From contig JBPOII010000006.1 in NCBI GenBank assembly GCA_052034625.1, positions 208,045 through 272,044 of the forward strand: a stretch of 64,000 bases of DNA, given 5' to 3'. Numbering within the stretch: position 1 is the stretch's first letter; every line of letters begins with the position of its first letter. The position numbers and the translations under genes were made by a program. Shown one piece after another: positions 36,012-44,025 of the stretch. This DNA is from JAVBLP01 sp052034625 (lineage in GTDB: Bacteria; Elusimicrobiota; Endomicrobiia; Endomicrobiales; Endomicrobiaceae). The notes beneath the pieces are model-generated. The model was not told where the DNA came from. It saw only the letters and a list, made by a program, of their open reading frames with translations, and ran no database searches.

Positions 36012-37160
36012 TTATTTATTGAATATCTTTTTAAAAAAATTGTCGCTCTGATACTGCTCATCTTTAGGGATCTCTCCCATAGCTTTTGCATATTCAAAGA
36101 GAGCTTTTTTCTGATTATCGTTCATAGATTTCGGAACATCTACATTTACTTTCACATAAAGATCGCCCCTTCTTTTTGTGCCAAGCCTTGGGAAACCCTG
36201 CTCTTTAACCCTAAGCGTCGTCCCCGGCTGGGTACCTGAAGGTATTTTTACTTTGACATTACCTTCTACAACGGGCACATCAAATTCCATACCCATAGCG
36301 GCTTGTGAAAAAGTGATCGATATATTCGTATATAGATCATCACCCTTTCTCGTAAAATCCTTGCTGTATTTCATGTGCACGACGACATATAGATCGCCGG
36401 CAGGAGCGCCGTTTGAACCGGCATTACCGGAACCCGCAACTTTCAAAGATGTACCTTCGTCAACTCCGGGCGGGATCCTTACTTTTATGGTCTTTCTCTT
36501 TTTTACAGTTCCTTCACCTTTACATTCTTGACACGGATTATCTATAACCGTTCCTTTTCCTTTACATTGAGGACATTCCTGATTGAATGAAAAGAAACCC
36601 TGTGAATATCTGACCTGTCCTGAACCTTTACACTGTGTGCACTGTTTCGGTTTAGCATTATCTTTTGCACCGCTGCCGTTACAAGTACCGCATTTTTCAA
36701 GTTTCGGGACTTCTATCGATATTTCGGTTCCTTTCATTACATCAAGAAAAGAAACATCGACATCAACACGCAAATCGGCACCTCTGTGATGAGTAGTTCT
36801 CGTACCGCCTCTTCTGCCGCCTCCGCCGAAAATGTCGCCGAAAATGTCGCCGAAAATATCGCCCATATCGCCGGAATACTGTGTATATCCACCGGCTCCG
36901 CCGAAAGGATTTCCGCCTCCGAAAGGATTTCCTCCTCCCATAGCATCATGCCCGAATGTATCATACTGCTGTTTTTTCTGGGCATCCGACAATACTTCAT
37001 AGGCTTCATTTATCTCTTTAAACTTCTCTTCAGCCTCTTTATTGCCCTGATTTTTATCAGGATGATATTTTAATGCCAGCTTTCTATAAGCCGACTTAAT
37101 TTCAGATTCGCTTGCAGTTTTTGCTACTCCAAGAACTTCATAATAATCACGCTTTGCCAT
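36012..37160 (-). CDS. dnaJ: DnaJ co-chaperone
   Basis: 382 residues from the ATG at 37160, which has AAGGAAAAG upstream and begins the J domain (MAKRDYYEVLG, with HPD). A longer frame adds 27 implausible residues. The J domain (about 1-70), the G/F-rich linker and four CxxCxGxG zinc repeats (CGTCNGSG, CTQCKGSG, CPQCKGKG, CQECKGEG) are all present before the substrate-binding domain. It stimulates DnaK. It is separated from dnaK by two unrelated genes and a palindromic non-coding stretch. Confidence 0.97.
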   Translation of the reverse strand: MAKRDYYEVLGVAKTASESEIKSAYRKLALKYHPDKNQGNKEAEEKFKEINEAYEVLSDAQKKQQYDTFGHDAMGGGNPFGGGNPFGGAGGYTQYSGDMGDIFGDIFGDIFGGGGRRGGTRTTHHRGADLRVDVDVSFLDVMKGTEISIEVPKLEKCGTCNGSGAKDNAKPKQCTQCKGSGQVRYSQGFFSFNQECPQCKGKGTVIDNPCQECKGEGTVKKRKTIKVRIPPGVDEGTSLKVAGSGNAGSNGAPAGDLYVVVHMKYSKDFTRKGDDLYTNISITFSQAAMGMEFDVPVVEGNVKVKIPSGTQPGTTLRVKEQGFPRLGTKRRGDLYVKVNVDVPKSMNDNQKKALFEYAKAMGEIPKDEQYQSDNFFKKIFNK

Positions 37161-37230
37161 TTTTCTTTTCCTTAATATATCTATATCTTTTATATCTTTA
37201 TCGTTTAGTATTATATAAAAAACAAAATTT

Positions 37231-37269
37231 ATTTGTTTCAAATTTCATTTGTTAGAAATTTTATTTGTT
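37231..37269 (-). repeat. Three AACAAAT repeats at 16-bp period upstream of dnaJ
   Basis: Plus-strand ATTTGTT occurs at 37231-37237, 37247-37253 and 37263-37269, exactly 16 bp apart, with similar A/T-rich fillers. A TATAAT (37215-37210, minus strand) lies just downstream. It may be a regulator-binding array, though the region is very AT-rich. Confidence 0.5.
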
Positions 37270-37747
37270 AAAAAAATAAAACCCACACTATATAAACGCT
37301 TATCCAAATACATATTATAAGTTTTAACCCCATTCCGGTCATAAAACCTGCAAAAGCGCCGAAAGCCGCTTTAAGCGAATGTTCTGTATTTTTCCCTGCT
37401 ATCATCTCTCCGGCGAAAGCACCTAAAAATGGTCCTAAGAAAATCCCTATCGGAAGAAAGAACATACCGAGAACTGCACCTATAATAGAACCCCAAACAC
37501 CCGCCTTTGTTCCGCCAAACATTTTTGTACCCAATGCAGGTATCATATAATCTAAAATAACGGATATGATGACAATTACTGCAAATATGCCTATCCATAC
37601 CCAAGAAATCTCTGTACCGTAACTTGTAAATTTAAATAATAATAAAGCAATAAGAGCAAGCGGCGTCCCCGGCAACCCCGGCACCACACACCCTATAAAA
37701 GCAATCATTAAGCACAATATAGCAAAAACTATTAACGCTGATTCCAT
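37268..37747 (-). CDS. DUF456 small membrane protein
   Basis: A 159-residue, strongly hydrophobic protein with about four or five membrane helices. The conserved glycine-rich motif GPFLGAFAGEMIAG places it in DUF456. No function is established for this family. The ribosome-binding site (AGGAAA) and start lie inside the 3' end of the upstream 380-codon gene (16-nt overlap). Confidence 0.85.
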   Translation of the reverse strand: MESALIVFAILCLMIAFIGCVVPGLPGTPLALIALLLFKFTSYGTEISWVWIGIFAVIVIISVILDYMIPALGTKMFGGTKAGVWGSIIGAVLGMFFLPIGIFLGPFLGAFAGEMIAGKNTEHSLKAAFGAFAGFMTGMGLKLIICIWISVYIVWVLFF

Positions 37748-38874
37748 GTTTTAGTTTTCCTACAAAGTTGAATTGCCTCTGGGACAATTATATCTATATG
37801 TTCTGGTAGTTCTGGAGCATCAATATCCCATATAAAACGAAATTCTTGCTGATTTTCATAAATATCTTTTTTCCTAAAAAAAACTTCTGTACCAGCCGCT
37901 ACTGAAGTTAAATATGTTAAAAGCTCATGATTATATGCATTTCTCTCTTTATCAAATACATAATCCATAGCTTCAAAATACTGTTTTGGGAGATTGTGAG
38001 TTTTTATAGTTCTATCTGGCATGTATCGACATGGACCCAATCTAACGTTCAGAACATCTTGAAGTTTATTTGCAATAATTTGTGCAAAGGCAAATGGTTT
38101 TTCTATTACAAAACAAGAATTCACATTAAACGCTTTTGCTAAATCTTCACTATTTTTAAGACTAGCACACAGTACATAACTATTAATTCCAAGACCTATT
38201 TCACTTTTGAAAGCACGACATGTATCCTCATCACGAACTTCAACAACACAGTAGCCCTCATCAACATCTCGCTGTTGATCATTTTCATGGATATAAAATT
38301 TTTTAAAAGTACTTAATCGTAATTTCCCGCTTGAAAAAAACTCATCAATATATTTTTCATCTAAATACCTATAAACAGGAGGATAGTAAGTTTCAATTCC
38401 TAGAATTCTATCAAGTAATCTTACTCGTGATTTCTCACTTTCTGTTAAAGATTCTACTACTTCTTCGCTTATCAATATACCGTACTCATTGGTATTAAAA
38501 TCATACTTATGAATACCTTTTACATATTGCGGATGTATCTCTCGTAATTCTAGAGCTCTCTCTTTTGCTTTTTCTCCAGTAAAATAGCCCATTACGACTA
38601 AGGAAGGTTGTTTTACCCAAGGCTTTTTTAAAAATCCTTTTCCTTTATGATCTTTTCCATATTCTAATTCGTCTAGTTTATCTTGTGTCGTCTTTTTAAC
38701 GATTTCCCAATCTGAAATAATGTTTTCCTCTGTTTCTTTTAAAACATTCACCCATTTAAATCCACCTTCAATTTTATAAGTAGGATAAGGTTGAGATATT
38801 AGACGTTTATATCCATCTTTTTTTGTCTCCGACCATATTAGTCCATCGCCCGTTGCATTAATTTTACAAAACAT
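37732..38874 (-). CDS. Unknown 380-residue soluble protein, probably acquired
   Basis: I do not recognise this protein firmly. It has no signal peptide, membrane helix or obvious catalytic motif. The middle part (VYRYLDEKYIDEFFSSGKLR, near residues 165-185, then STFKKF and DVDEG) faintly recalls DUF2971-like proteins. Codon use differs from the neighbours, with more CGT/CGA arginine and TTA leucine and less AGA and CTT. It sits between dnaK and dnaJ, next to a 290-bp palindrome-rich non-coding stretch. Transfer into the heat-shock locus is the simplest reading. Confidence 0.75.
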   Translation of the reverse strand: MFCKINATGDGLIWSETKKDGYKRLISQPYPTYKIEGGFKWVNVLKETEENIISDWEIVKKTTQDKLDELEYGKDHKGKGFLKKPWVKQPSLVVMGYFTGEKAKERALELREIHPQYVKGIHKYDFNTNEYGILISEEVVESLTESEKSRVRLLDRILGIETYYPPVYRYLDEKYIDEFFSSGKLRLSTFKKFYIHENDQQRDVDEGYCVVEVRDEDTCRAFKSEIGLGINSYVLCASLKNSEDLAKAFNVNSCFVIEKPFAFAQIIANKLQDVLNVRLGPCRYMPDRTIKTHNLPKQYFEAMDYVFDKERNAYNHELLTYLTSVAAGTEVFFRKKDIYENQQEFRFIWDIDAPELPEHIDIIVPEAIQLCRKTKTWNQR

Positions 38875-39167
38875 ATCTTGTCCTTAAAGTTTATCTTTAG
38901 ACTCTCATAAAATTATTAGATTTTGTGTCCTTAGCGACTAAGTATTTTGAGTTTAGACGAGGCTTGCCGCACCATTTTTGTGCTGTTGCCTTAGTCTTTA
39001 GCACGAAGTACTAATCTTTCCGTCTTTTTTTATTTTTCAGTTGTCGTTAAAGGCTGAAAGCTTTGAGGCGAGACGAAGAAAAATAAGAACGCGGTGTACG
39101 AAAGTGAGAACGGTACATAAGTTTTTATTTTTCAAAGTCGTAGCCCAAAGCTTTCAGTCGCTATAAA
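38875..39167. other. Non-coding interval between dnaK and the unknown gene
   Basis: About 290 nt without a gene. The right half is a long imperfect palindrome (39054-39157, listed separately). The left half has smaller inverted repeats (CTTAG-CGA-CTAAG near 38932, and AGGC...GCAC opposite GTGC...GCCT around 38960-38993). It is richer in GC islands than other intergenic gaps here. No RNA family is recognised. Confidence 0.6.
39054..39157. repeat. 104-bp imperfect palindrome after dnaK
   Basis: The outer arms CTGAAAGCTTTG (39054-39065) and CAAAGCTTTCAG (39146-39157) are perfect complements. Inside, GAAAAATAAGAAC pairs with GTTTTTATTTTTC with one mismatch, and GTAC pairs with GTAC near the centre. 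It begins 11 nt beyond the dnaK stop and could be a dispersed palindromic repeat or a transcript-end structure. Confidence 0.7.
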
Positions 39168-41051
39168 CTATTTCTTATCTTCTTCGACAACTTCCGCATC
39201 CACCACCTGCTCCCCTTCACTGCCCTGCTGTGCCTCCGCCTGTCCGGCATCGGTGGCATCAGCACCTTGTGCTCCTTGAGCTCCCTGCACTCCCTGAGCC
39301 TGCGATGCCTTATAAACAGCTTCTGCAAGTTTATGAGAAGTATTGGTTAATGCTTCTTTTGCCGCTTTTATCTTTTCTATCTCAGAACCTTTTAAAGCTT
39401 CTTTAGCTTCATTGAGTGCTCTTTCAATATCAAGTCTTTCTTCCGAAGAAACTTTATCGCCGTGTTCTTTAAGGCTCTTTTCAACGGAATATACTAAATT
39501 GTCAGTTTCATTTCTTACTTCAATTACTTCTTTATTCTTTGCATCTTCAGCCGCATATTGCTCGGCTTCTTTTACATATTTATCAATATCGTCCTTAGAG
39601 AGTTTTGTAGAAGAAGTGATCTTAATTGACTGCTCTTTTCCTGTTCCCTTATCTTTAGCGGAAACATTGAGAATACCGTTTGCGTCTATATCAAAAGTAA
39701 CTTCTATCTGTGGAACGCCCCTTGGCGCAGGCGGTATACCATCGAGCATAAATCTTCCAAGAGACAGATTATCTTTTGCCATAGGTCTTTCACCCTGCAA
39801 AACATTTATCTCAACGCTGGGCTGATTATCTGCCGCTGTTGAAAATATCTGCGAGCGTTTTGCCGGAACTGTAGTATTCCTGTCTATAAGAGGTGTTCTG
39901 ACGCCGCCCATAGTTTCAAGCCCGAGTGTCAAAGGAGTTACGTCTAAAAGAAGAATATCTTTTACATCTCCGGTCAAAACAGCCGCCTGAACAGCCGCCC
40001 CGAAAGATACACACTCCATAGGATCTATACCGCGTTCAACTTTTTTGCCTACATGCTTTTCAACAAATTGCTGAACTATAGGCATTCTTGTAGGACCGCC
40101 GACAAGAATTATTTTCGTTATATCATTTACTGAAAGTTTTGCATCTGAGATTGCATTATCAATTGAAGTTTTGCATCTTTCAACAATAGGTCTTACAAGA
40201 TTTTCAAGTGTTGCTCTTGTAAGTTTCATGGTTAAATGTTTAGGACCTGATGCATCTGCCGTAATAAACGGAAGATTTATATCGGTTTCCAAAACATTTG
40301 AAAGTTCTATTTTTGCTTTTTCTGCCGCTTCCTGTAAACGCTGAGTTGCCATTTTGTCATTTCTTAGATCTACGCCGTCAGTTTTTTTGAACTCTTCGGC
40401 TATATAGTCTATCAAAGCTTTATCCATATCGGTTCCGCCGAGCTGTGTATCGCCTGAAGTTGAAAGAACTTCAAAAGTACCTTCAGCACCCATTTCCATT
40501 ATGGTAACATCAAGCGTTCCGCCTCCGAGGTCAAAAACCAATATTTTCTGTTCAGTACCAACTTTATCTATACCGAAAGCCAAAGATGCGGCAGTAGGCT
40601 CATTAACAAGCCTTACGACTTCAAGACCGGCTATTGCTCCGGCATCTTTTGTTGCCTGTCTTTGATTGTCATTAAAATAAGCAGGAACTGTTATAACGGC
40701 TTTCTCTATCTTTTCGCCTAAATAAGCTTCAGCATCTTTTTTAATTTTTTGCAGAACAAATGCAGAAAGCTGTTGAGGCGTAAAATCTTTGCCATTAATA
40801 TTGTATTTAAAGTCAGTACCCATTTTTCTTTTAAAAGCACTTACTGTTCCCGTAGGATTTGTTACAGCCTGTCTTCTTGCCGGCTCGCCGACTAAAAGTT
40901 GTCCGTCTTTTGTGAAAGCCACATAAGAAGGGAATGCTTTTCCGCCGAGTGTTGTTCCTTCTGCGGAAGGGATAAGCGTAGTTTTACCGCCTTCCATAAC
41001 CGCCGCTGCTGAATTTGATGTTCCTAAATCAATTCCAATAATCTTTGCCAT
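39168..41051 (-). CDS. dnaK: DnaK (Hsp70) chaperone
   Basis: A 627-residue Hsp70. The ATPase domain begins IGIDLGTSNSAAAVMEGG and contains VPAYFNDNQRQATKDAG and DLGGGTLDVTIMEMG. The substrate domain and helical lid follow, and the C-terminal tail is rich in Gln/Gly/Ala and ends in acidic VVDAEVVEEDKK. It folds and protects proteins with GrpE and DnaJ. It lies in the hrcA-grpE-dnaK order under the CIRCE promoter. Confidence 0.98.
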   Translation of the reverse strand: MAKIIGIDLGTSNSAAAVMEGGKTTLIPSAEGTTLGGKAFPSYVAFTKDGQLLVGEPARRQAVTNPTGTVSAFKRKMGTDFKYNINGKDFTPQQLSAFVLQKIKKDAEAYLGEKIEKAVITVPAYFNDNQRQATKDAGAIAGLEVVRLVNEPTAASLAFGIDKVGTEQKILVFDLGGGTLDVTIMEMGAEGTFEVLSTSGDTQLGGTDMDKALIDYIAEEFKKTDGVDLRNDKMATQRLQEAAEKAKIELSNVLETDINLPFITADASGPKHLTMKLTRATLENLVRPIVERCKTSIDNAISDAKLSVNDITKIILVGGPTRMPIVQQFVEKHVGKKVERGIDPMECVSFGAAVQAAVLTGDVKDILLLDVTPLTLGLETMGGVRTPLIDRNTTVPAKRSQIFSTAADNQPSVEINVLQGERPMAKDNLSLGRFMLDGIPPAPRGVPQIEVTFDIDANGILNVSAKDKGTGKEQSIKITSSTKLSKDDIDKYVKEAEQYAAEDAKNKEVIEVRNETDNLVYSVEKSLKEHGDKVSSEERLDIERALNEAKEALKGSEIEKIKAAKEALTNTSHKLAEAVYKASQAQGVQGAQGAQGADATDAGQAEAQQGSEGEQVVDAEVVEEDKK

Positions 41052-41132
41052 ACCATTTCTCCTTTTATATCTTTATATTTTTTATTTTATTTCTGTCCGC
41101 CGCTGCAACAATTGCGGATTTTTCTGCTTTTT

Positions 41133-41663
41133 TCATTCTTCTTCTGTAATTGTATTTTTTGCAACTTTAACTTTTACAGGTCTTATAAGTTTACCGTTCA
41201 TCTTATAACCTTTTTGATAAACTTCCAAAACTGTTCCGTCTTCTTCTTCACTGTCAACACAATCTAAAGCTTCACAAATATTTGGATCGAATTTCTCGAC
41301 TGATATCTCTTCAACACCTTCCTCTTTAAGCATTTTTGAAAATTCTTTATTTATCATTTCAAGTCCGACAACAATACTTTCTATATTATTGCCGTTCTTA
41401 GCACTTTTTAATGCCTGCTGTAAAACATCGTTTATAGCAATTTGTTTTAAAAGTATCTTTTCTTTACCCCACTCTAAATAATCTTTCTTTTCCTTTTCTG
41501 AACGCCTCCTAAAATTCTCAAAATCAGCTTTGAGCCTTAAAAGCTGGTCATAATAATTCTCCGCTTCTTTCTTTTTGTCTTCAAAAGACTGCCTTAAAAT
41601 TTCCAATTCCGACAATTTTGCATCGCGGGCAATTGCATCACAATCATAGTTCTGTTCTTTCAT
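41133..41663 (-). CDS. grpE: GrpE nucleotide-exchange factor
   Basis: 176 residues from the ATG at 41663. It has a long coiled coil (about residues 15-75, with LRLKADFENFRRRSEKEK) and a C-terminal beta-domain (GYKMNGKLIRPVKVKVAK). It releases ADP from DnaK. The frame is open 16 codons further upstream, but that start would overlap hrcA by 29 nt and has no ribosome-binding site; 41663 has AGAAAG upstream and lies 19 nt past hrcA. Confidence 0.93.
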   Translation of the reverse strand: MKEQNYDCDAIARDAKLSELEILRQSFEDKKKEAENYYDQLLRLKADFENFRRRSEKEKKDYLEWGKEKILLKQIAINDVLQQALKSAKNGNNIESIVVGLEMINKEFSKMLKEEGVEEISVEKFDPNICEALDCVDSEEEDGTVLEVYQKGYKMNGKLIRPVKVKVAKNTITEEE

Positions 41664-41682
41664 AGTATCTTTCTCTGCCAAC

Positions 41683-42723
41683 TTAGCCTCCGTTCTTCTT
41701 AAAAATTTCATTTAACATTTTTGATACGCCTTTTACCAAAGACATCATTCTGTCATATTCCATTCGCTTTGGGCCGATAATACCTAAAACACCGACAGCT
41801 TTTTCCCCGTCTTTATAAACAGTACTTATCATACTGAGGTCTTTTAATTCTTCTATGATATTTTCAGAGCCTATTGTTACATTTATGCCGTTAGTGTGAA
41901 AATCGCTGCTTATCACCTCAATAAGCTTCTCTTTGTCCTCATTTAATTTTATAAGAGATCTTATCGGTTCAAAATCATTAAAATCAGGCATTGTTATAGC
42001 ATTTGATGTGCCGTCTATATAAATATCATCCTGAATACCAAAGAACAAAGCACCTATCTGTTCAGCTATTCTGTACATACTTTCTTCATTCTGTCTAAAC
42101 TCTCTTATCTCATCGGATATTCTGCTGTTTGCTTCAGCCAGAGAAACACCCCTGAGTTTATCGTTTAAAAAATTCCTTAACCTTGTCAGCTCACTTGAAG
42201 TAAGCGTGGCTTCCACTTTTTTATGTTTTACCATACCTGTATGCGTTAAAAGAACAACTAAAAGCTGTTCCGGCGCCATCTGTACAAGTTCAATATTCTT
42301 TATCTCATTGTATTGAACTTTCGGCGCAAGCACAAAACCCGTATACCTTGAAAGACCTGACAGTATTCTGGATGTTTCAGAAAGAAGAGTTTCTATTTCT
42401 CTGTGCTTTTGCACATACTCTTTTTTAACCCTCTCTTCTTCTTCAATCGCAAATTGCTGCAGCTGCACAAGAGAATCAACATAAGCTCTATATCCCTTAT
42501 CTGTCGGCACCCTCCCGGCTGAAGTATGCGGCTGCATCAAAAATCCTTCATTTTCAAGTTCAGCCATCAGATTTCTTACAGTAGCCGGCGACAGTTTAAT
42601 GCCGTATTCTTTTATCAATACATTAGAGCCGACAGGTTTAGCTGTCTTAATATAATGGTGTATTACGGCACTTAGTATCTTAGATTTTCTTTCTTTCATA
42701 ACTTCCAAGGCTACTTGTCGCAT
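41683..42723 (-). CDS. hrcA: HrcA heat-shock repressor
   Basis: A 346-residue repressor with an N-terminal winged helix (about residues 10-80, with PVGSNVLIKEYGIKLSPATV and MPHTSAGRVPTDKGYRAYV-like motif QPHTSAGRVPTDKGYRAYV), a GAF-like dimer domain and an inserted domain. It binds CIRCE and represses the chaperone genes when protein folding is sound. AAGGGG lies 7 nt before the ATG at 42723; an ATG eight codons in is an alternative. CIRCE lies 43 nt upstream, so it controls itself. Confidence 0.96.
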   Translation of the reverse strand: MRQVALEVMKERKSKILSAVIHHYIKTAKPVGSNVLIKEYGIKLSPATVRNLMAELENEGFLMQPHTSAGRVPTDKGYRAYVDSLVQLQQFAIEEEERVKKEYVQKHREIETLLSETSRILSGLSRYTGFVLAPKVQYNEIKNIELVQMAPEQLLVVLLTHTGMVKHKKVEATLTSSELTRLRNFLNDKLRGVSLAEANSRISDEIREFRQNEESMYRIAEQIGALFFGIQDDIYIDGTSNAITMPDFNDFEPIRSLIKLNEDKEKLIEVISSDFHTNGINVTIGSENIIEELKDLSMISTVYKDGEKAVGVLGIIGPKRMEYDRMMSLVKGVSKMLNEIFKKNGG

Positions 42724-42765
42724 TCTATCCCCTTATATTATTTTAGTAATATGCATATTAAGTGA

Positions 42766-42792
42766 TTAGCACTCACACATCACAAGTGCTAT
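42766..42792. promoter_or_regulatory. CIRCE operator
   Basis: TTAGCACTC (42766-42774), a 9-nt spacer, then AAGTGCTAT (42784-42792). The left arm matches the consensus fully; the right arm matches GAGTGCTAA at seven of nine positions. It overlaps the -10 box of the hrcA promoter, as expected for HrcA repression. Confidence 0.92.
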
Positions 42793-42820
42793 TTTACCAC
42801 TAAATATAATTAAATGTCAA
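42791..42820 (-). promoter_or_regulatory. Promoter of hrcA-grpE-dnaK
   Basis: Minus-strand TTGACA (42820-42815), 18-nt spacer, TAAAAT (42796-42791). The CIRCE element begins within the -10 region. Confidence 0.8.
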
Positions 42821-42839
42821 GAACTTTTTTAGCAATTAA

Positions 42840-42871
42840 AATGCGCCAGCGCTAATTTAGGCTGACGCATT
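42840..42871 (-). terminator. Terminator-like hairpin after the flavodoxin gene
   Basis: AATGCGCCAGC (42840-42850) with GCTGACGCATT (42861-42871): an 11-bp stem with one mismatch, followed on the minus strand by TTTTAATT. It ends the DUF3793-flavodoxin transcript before hrcA. Confidence 0.65.
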
Positions 42872-42903
42872 GATTTTATTATGTTTTATAATCTTAATAA
42901 ATG

Positions 42904-43320
42904 TTAGAAATCTGCAAATCTCTTACCGAAATCCTCACATTCAGCACTATTGGGAATTTCATTTTGTATAAAACCGTCATCAATGAGATTTGCTCCGGCT
43001 GCTTTTGTTCTTTCCGCCCAATCTCTCATCCATTGTCCGTCTCCCCATCCATAAGAGCCGAAAAGTGCTACTTTTTTACCGCTAAGGGATTTTTCAATAG
43101 AACTGAAATAGGGTTCAAAAGATTCTTCTTCCAAAACTTCAGCACCCATTGACGGACAACCGAAAGCTACCTTGTCATAAGAATCTAATGACGCAGGAGC
43201 ACTGCTTACTTCAAAAATATCTGCCACAATATTTTTAGATTTTAATCCTTTTTCAATAGATTCCGCCATAGACTTTGTATTACCTGTACCGCTCCAGTAA
43301 ATAATAACTGTTTTACTCAT
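42904..43320 (-). CDS. Short-chain flavodoxin
   Basis: 138 residues from the ATG at 43320, which has GGAGG 5 nt upstream. The FMN phosphate loop WSGTGNT is at residues 9-15. FGCPSMGAEVLEEESFEP and FGSYGWGDGQWMRDW are the FMN-ring loops of clostridial-type flavodoxins. It is an electron carrier that can replace ferredoxin when iron is scarce. It overlaps the DUF3793 gene by 8 nt and shares its iron-type promoter. Confidence 0.93.
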   Translation of the reverse strand: MSKTVIIYWSGTGNTKSMAESIEKGLKSKNIVADIFEVSSAPASLDSYDKVAFGCPSMGAEVLEEESFEPYFSSIEKSLSGKKVALFGSYGWGDGQWMRDWAERTKAAGANLIDDGFIQNEIPNSAECEDFGKRFADF

Positions 43321-43891
43321 AAAAACCTCCATTGTTATTGTTTTTTATATTAAAATTTTTAATAGAACCGCCATTTTCAAGGTGAATACGTAAACATTCT
43401 CTGCAATGCTTATATTTATCAAAACGTTTTTTGGACTTTTCTTCATCACCATAAACTTTCCACAATCCGCAATACTTATAATCCATCCCGCAATTATTAA
43501 TAAAACCTAAAACATCTTCAGGCGGATAGCCTAAAAACAGACCAATCTCATGAGGAAAATCTTCAGTATTATTAAAACGGTACTCAAGTAATGAAAGATA
43601 TGAATCTATTGAAAAGGACTCACTATAACCTAGTAAAGAAAGAGCATGCCGGACTTTTTCATTTAAGATCAACTTTTCCAGCATTTGCTGCTTATATACC
43701 ATTATAAGAATACTCTTTTTCCGGTTTCTAAAAACTTTAATATCAAGCATATCATTCACTTCTTTTTTTAGACAAACCAAACATTCTATAGAAAAAACAG
43801 TAAACAGTGCGGCAGGCTTACACCCAAGTAATACAGGTGCACAATGATTTATTAGACTTCTGTTTACTATATAGTCAATATTTGATTTCAT
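43313..43891 (-). CDS. DUF3793 family protein
   Basis: 192 residues from the ATG at 43891 (GTGGAAA upstream, signal-free start MKSNIDYIV). The conserved core includes INHCAPVLLGCKPAALFT near the N-terminus and ALSLLGYSESFSIDSYLSLLEYRF, HEIGLFLGYPPEDVLGFI and the C-terminal YKHCRECLRIHLENGGSI. The family is often found beside flavodoxins and iron transport genes in anaerobes, as here. Its biochemical role is unknown. Several conserved cysteines could bind metal. Confidence 0.85.
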   Translation of the reverse strand: MKSNIDYIVNRSLINHCAPVLLGCKPAALFTVFSIECLVCLKKEVNDMLDIKVFRNRKKSILIMVYKQQMLEKLILNEKVRHALSLLGYSESFSIDSYLSLLEYRFNNTEDFPHEIGLFLGYPPEDVLGFINNCGMDYKYCGLWKVYGDEEKSKKRFDKYKHCRECLRIHLENGGSIKNFNIKNNNNGGFYE

Positions 43892-43915
43892 ATTTTTTCC
43901 ACAAGACAAACTTTT

Positions 43916-43929
43916 TTAGATTAATCTAA
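43916..43929. promoter_or_regulatory. DtxR-like palindromic operator
   Basis: TTAGATTAATCTAA is a perfect 14-bp palindrome, close to the TTAGGTTAACCTAA core bound by DtxR/IdeR/MntR-type metal repressors. It lies downstream of the -10 box, where a bound repressor would block transcription. Confidence 0.6.
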
Positions 43930-43938
43930 CTTATGCGA

Positions 43939-43967
43939 ATAGTACTAAATAAAGTTTTTTTTGTCAA
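43939..43967 (-). promoter_or_regulatory. Promoter of DUF3793-flavodoxin
   Basis: Minus-strand TTGACA (43967-43962), 17-nt spacer, TACTAT (43944-43939). The operator palindrome follows 9 nt later. Confidence 0.8.
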
Positions 43968-43970
43968 CAA

Positions 43971-44007
43971 TAAAAAAAAGACCGGCAGCTTTTATTCTGC
44001 CGGTCTT
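43971..44007 (-). terminator. Intrinsic terminator after rpoD
   Basis: AAGACCGGCAG (43978-43988) pairs perfectly with CTGCCGGTCTT (43997-44007). A run of T follows on the minus strand. It closes the dnaG-rpoD transcript just before the DUF3793 promoter. Confidence 0.92.
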
Positions 44008-44025
44008 TTAGGTTTATGTATTCAA

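Noticed and set aside
37732..38874. Calling the unknown gene a defence system component
   Set aside because: No nuclease, toxin or immunity motif is visible and no partner gene lies beside it; transfer signs alone are not enough.
39343..39825. A 160-codon plus-strand open frame opposite dnaK
   Set aside because: It is fully contained in dnaK and has no features of a gene.
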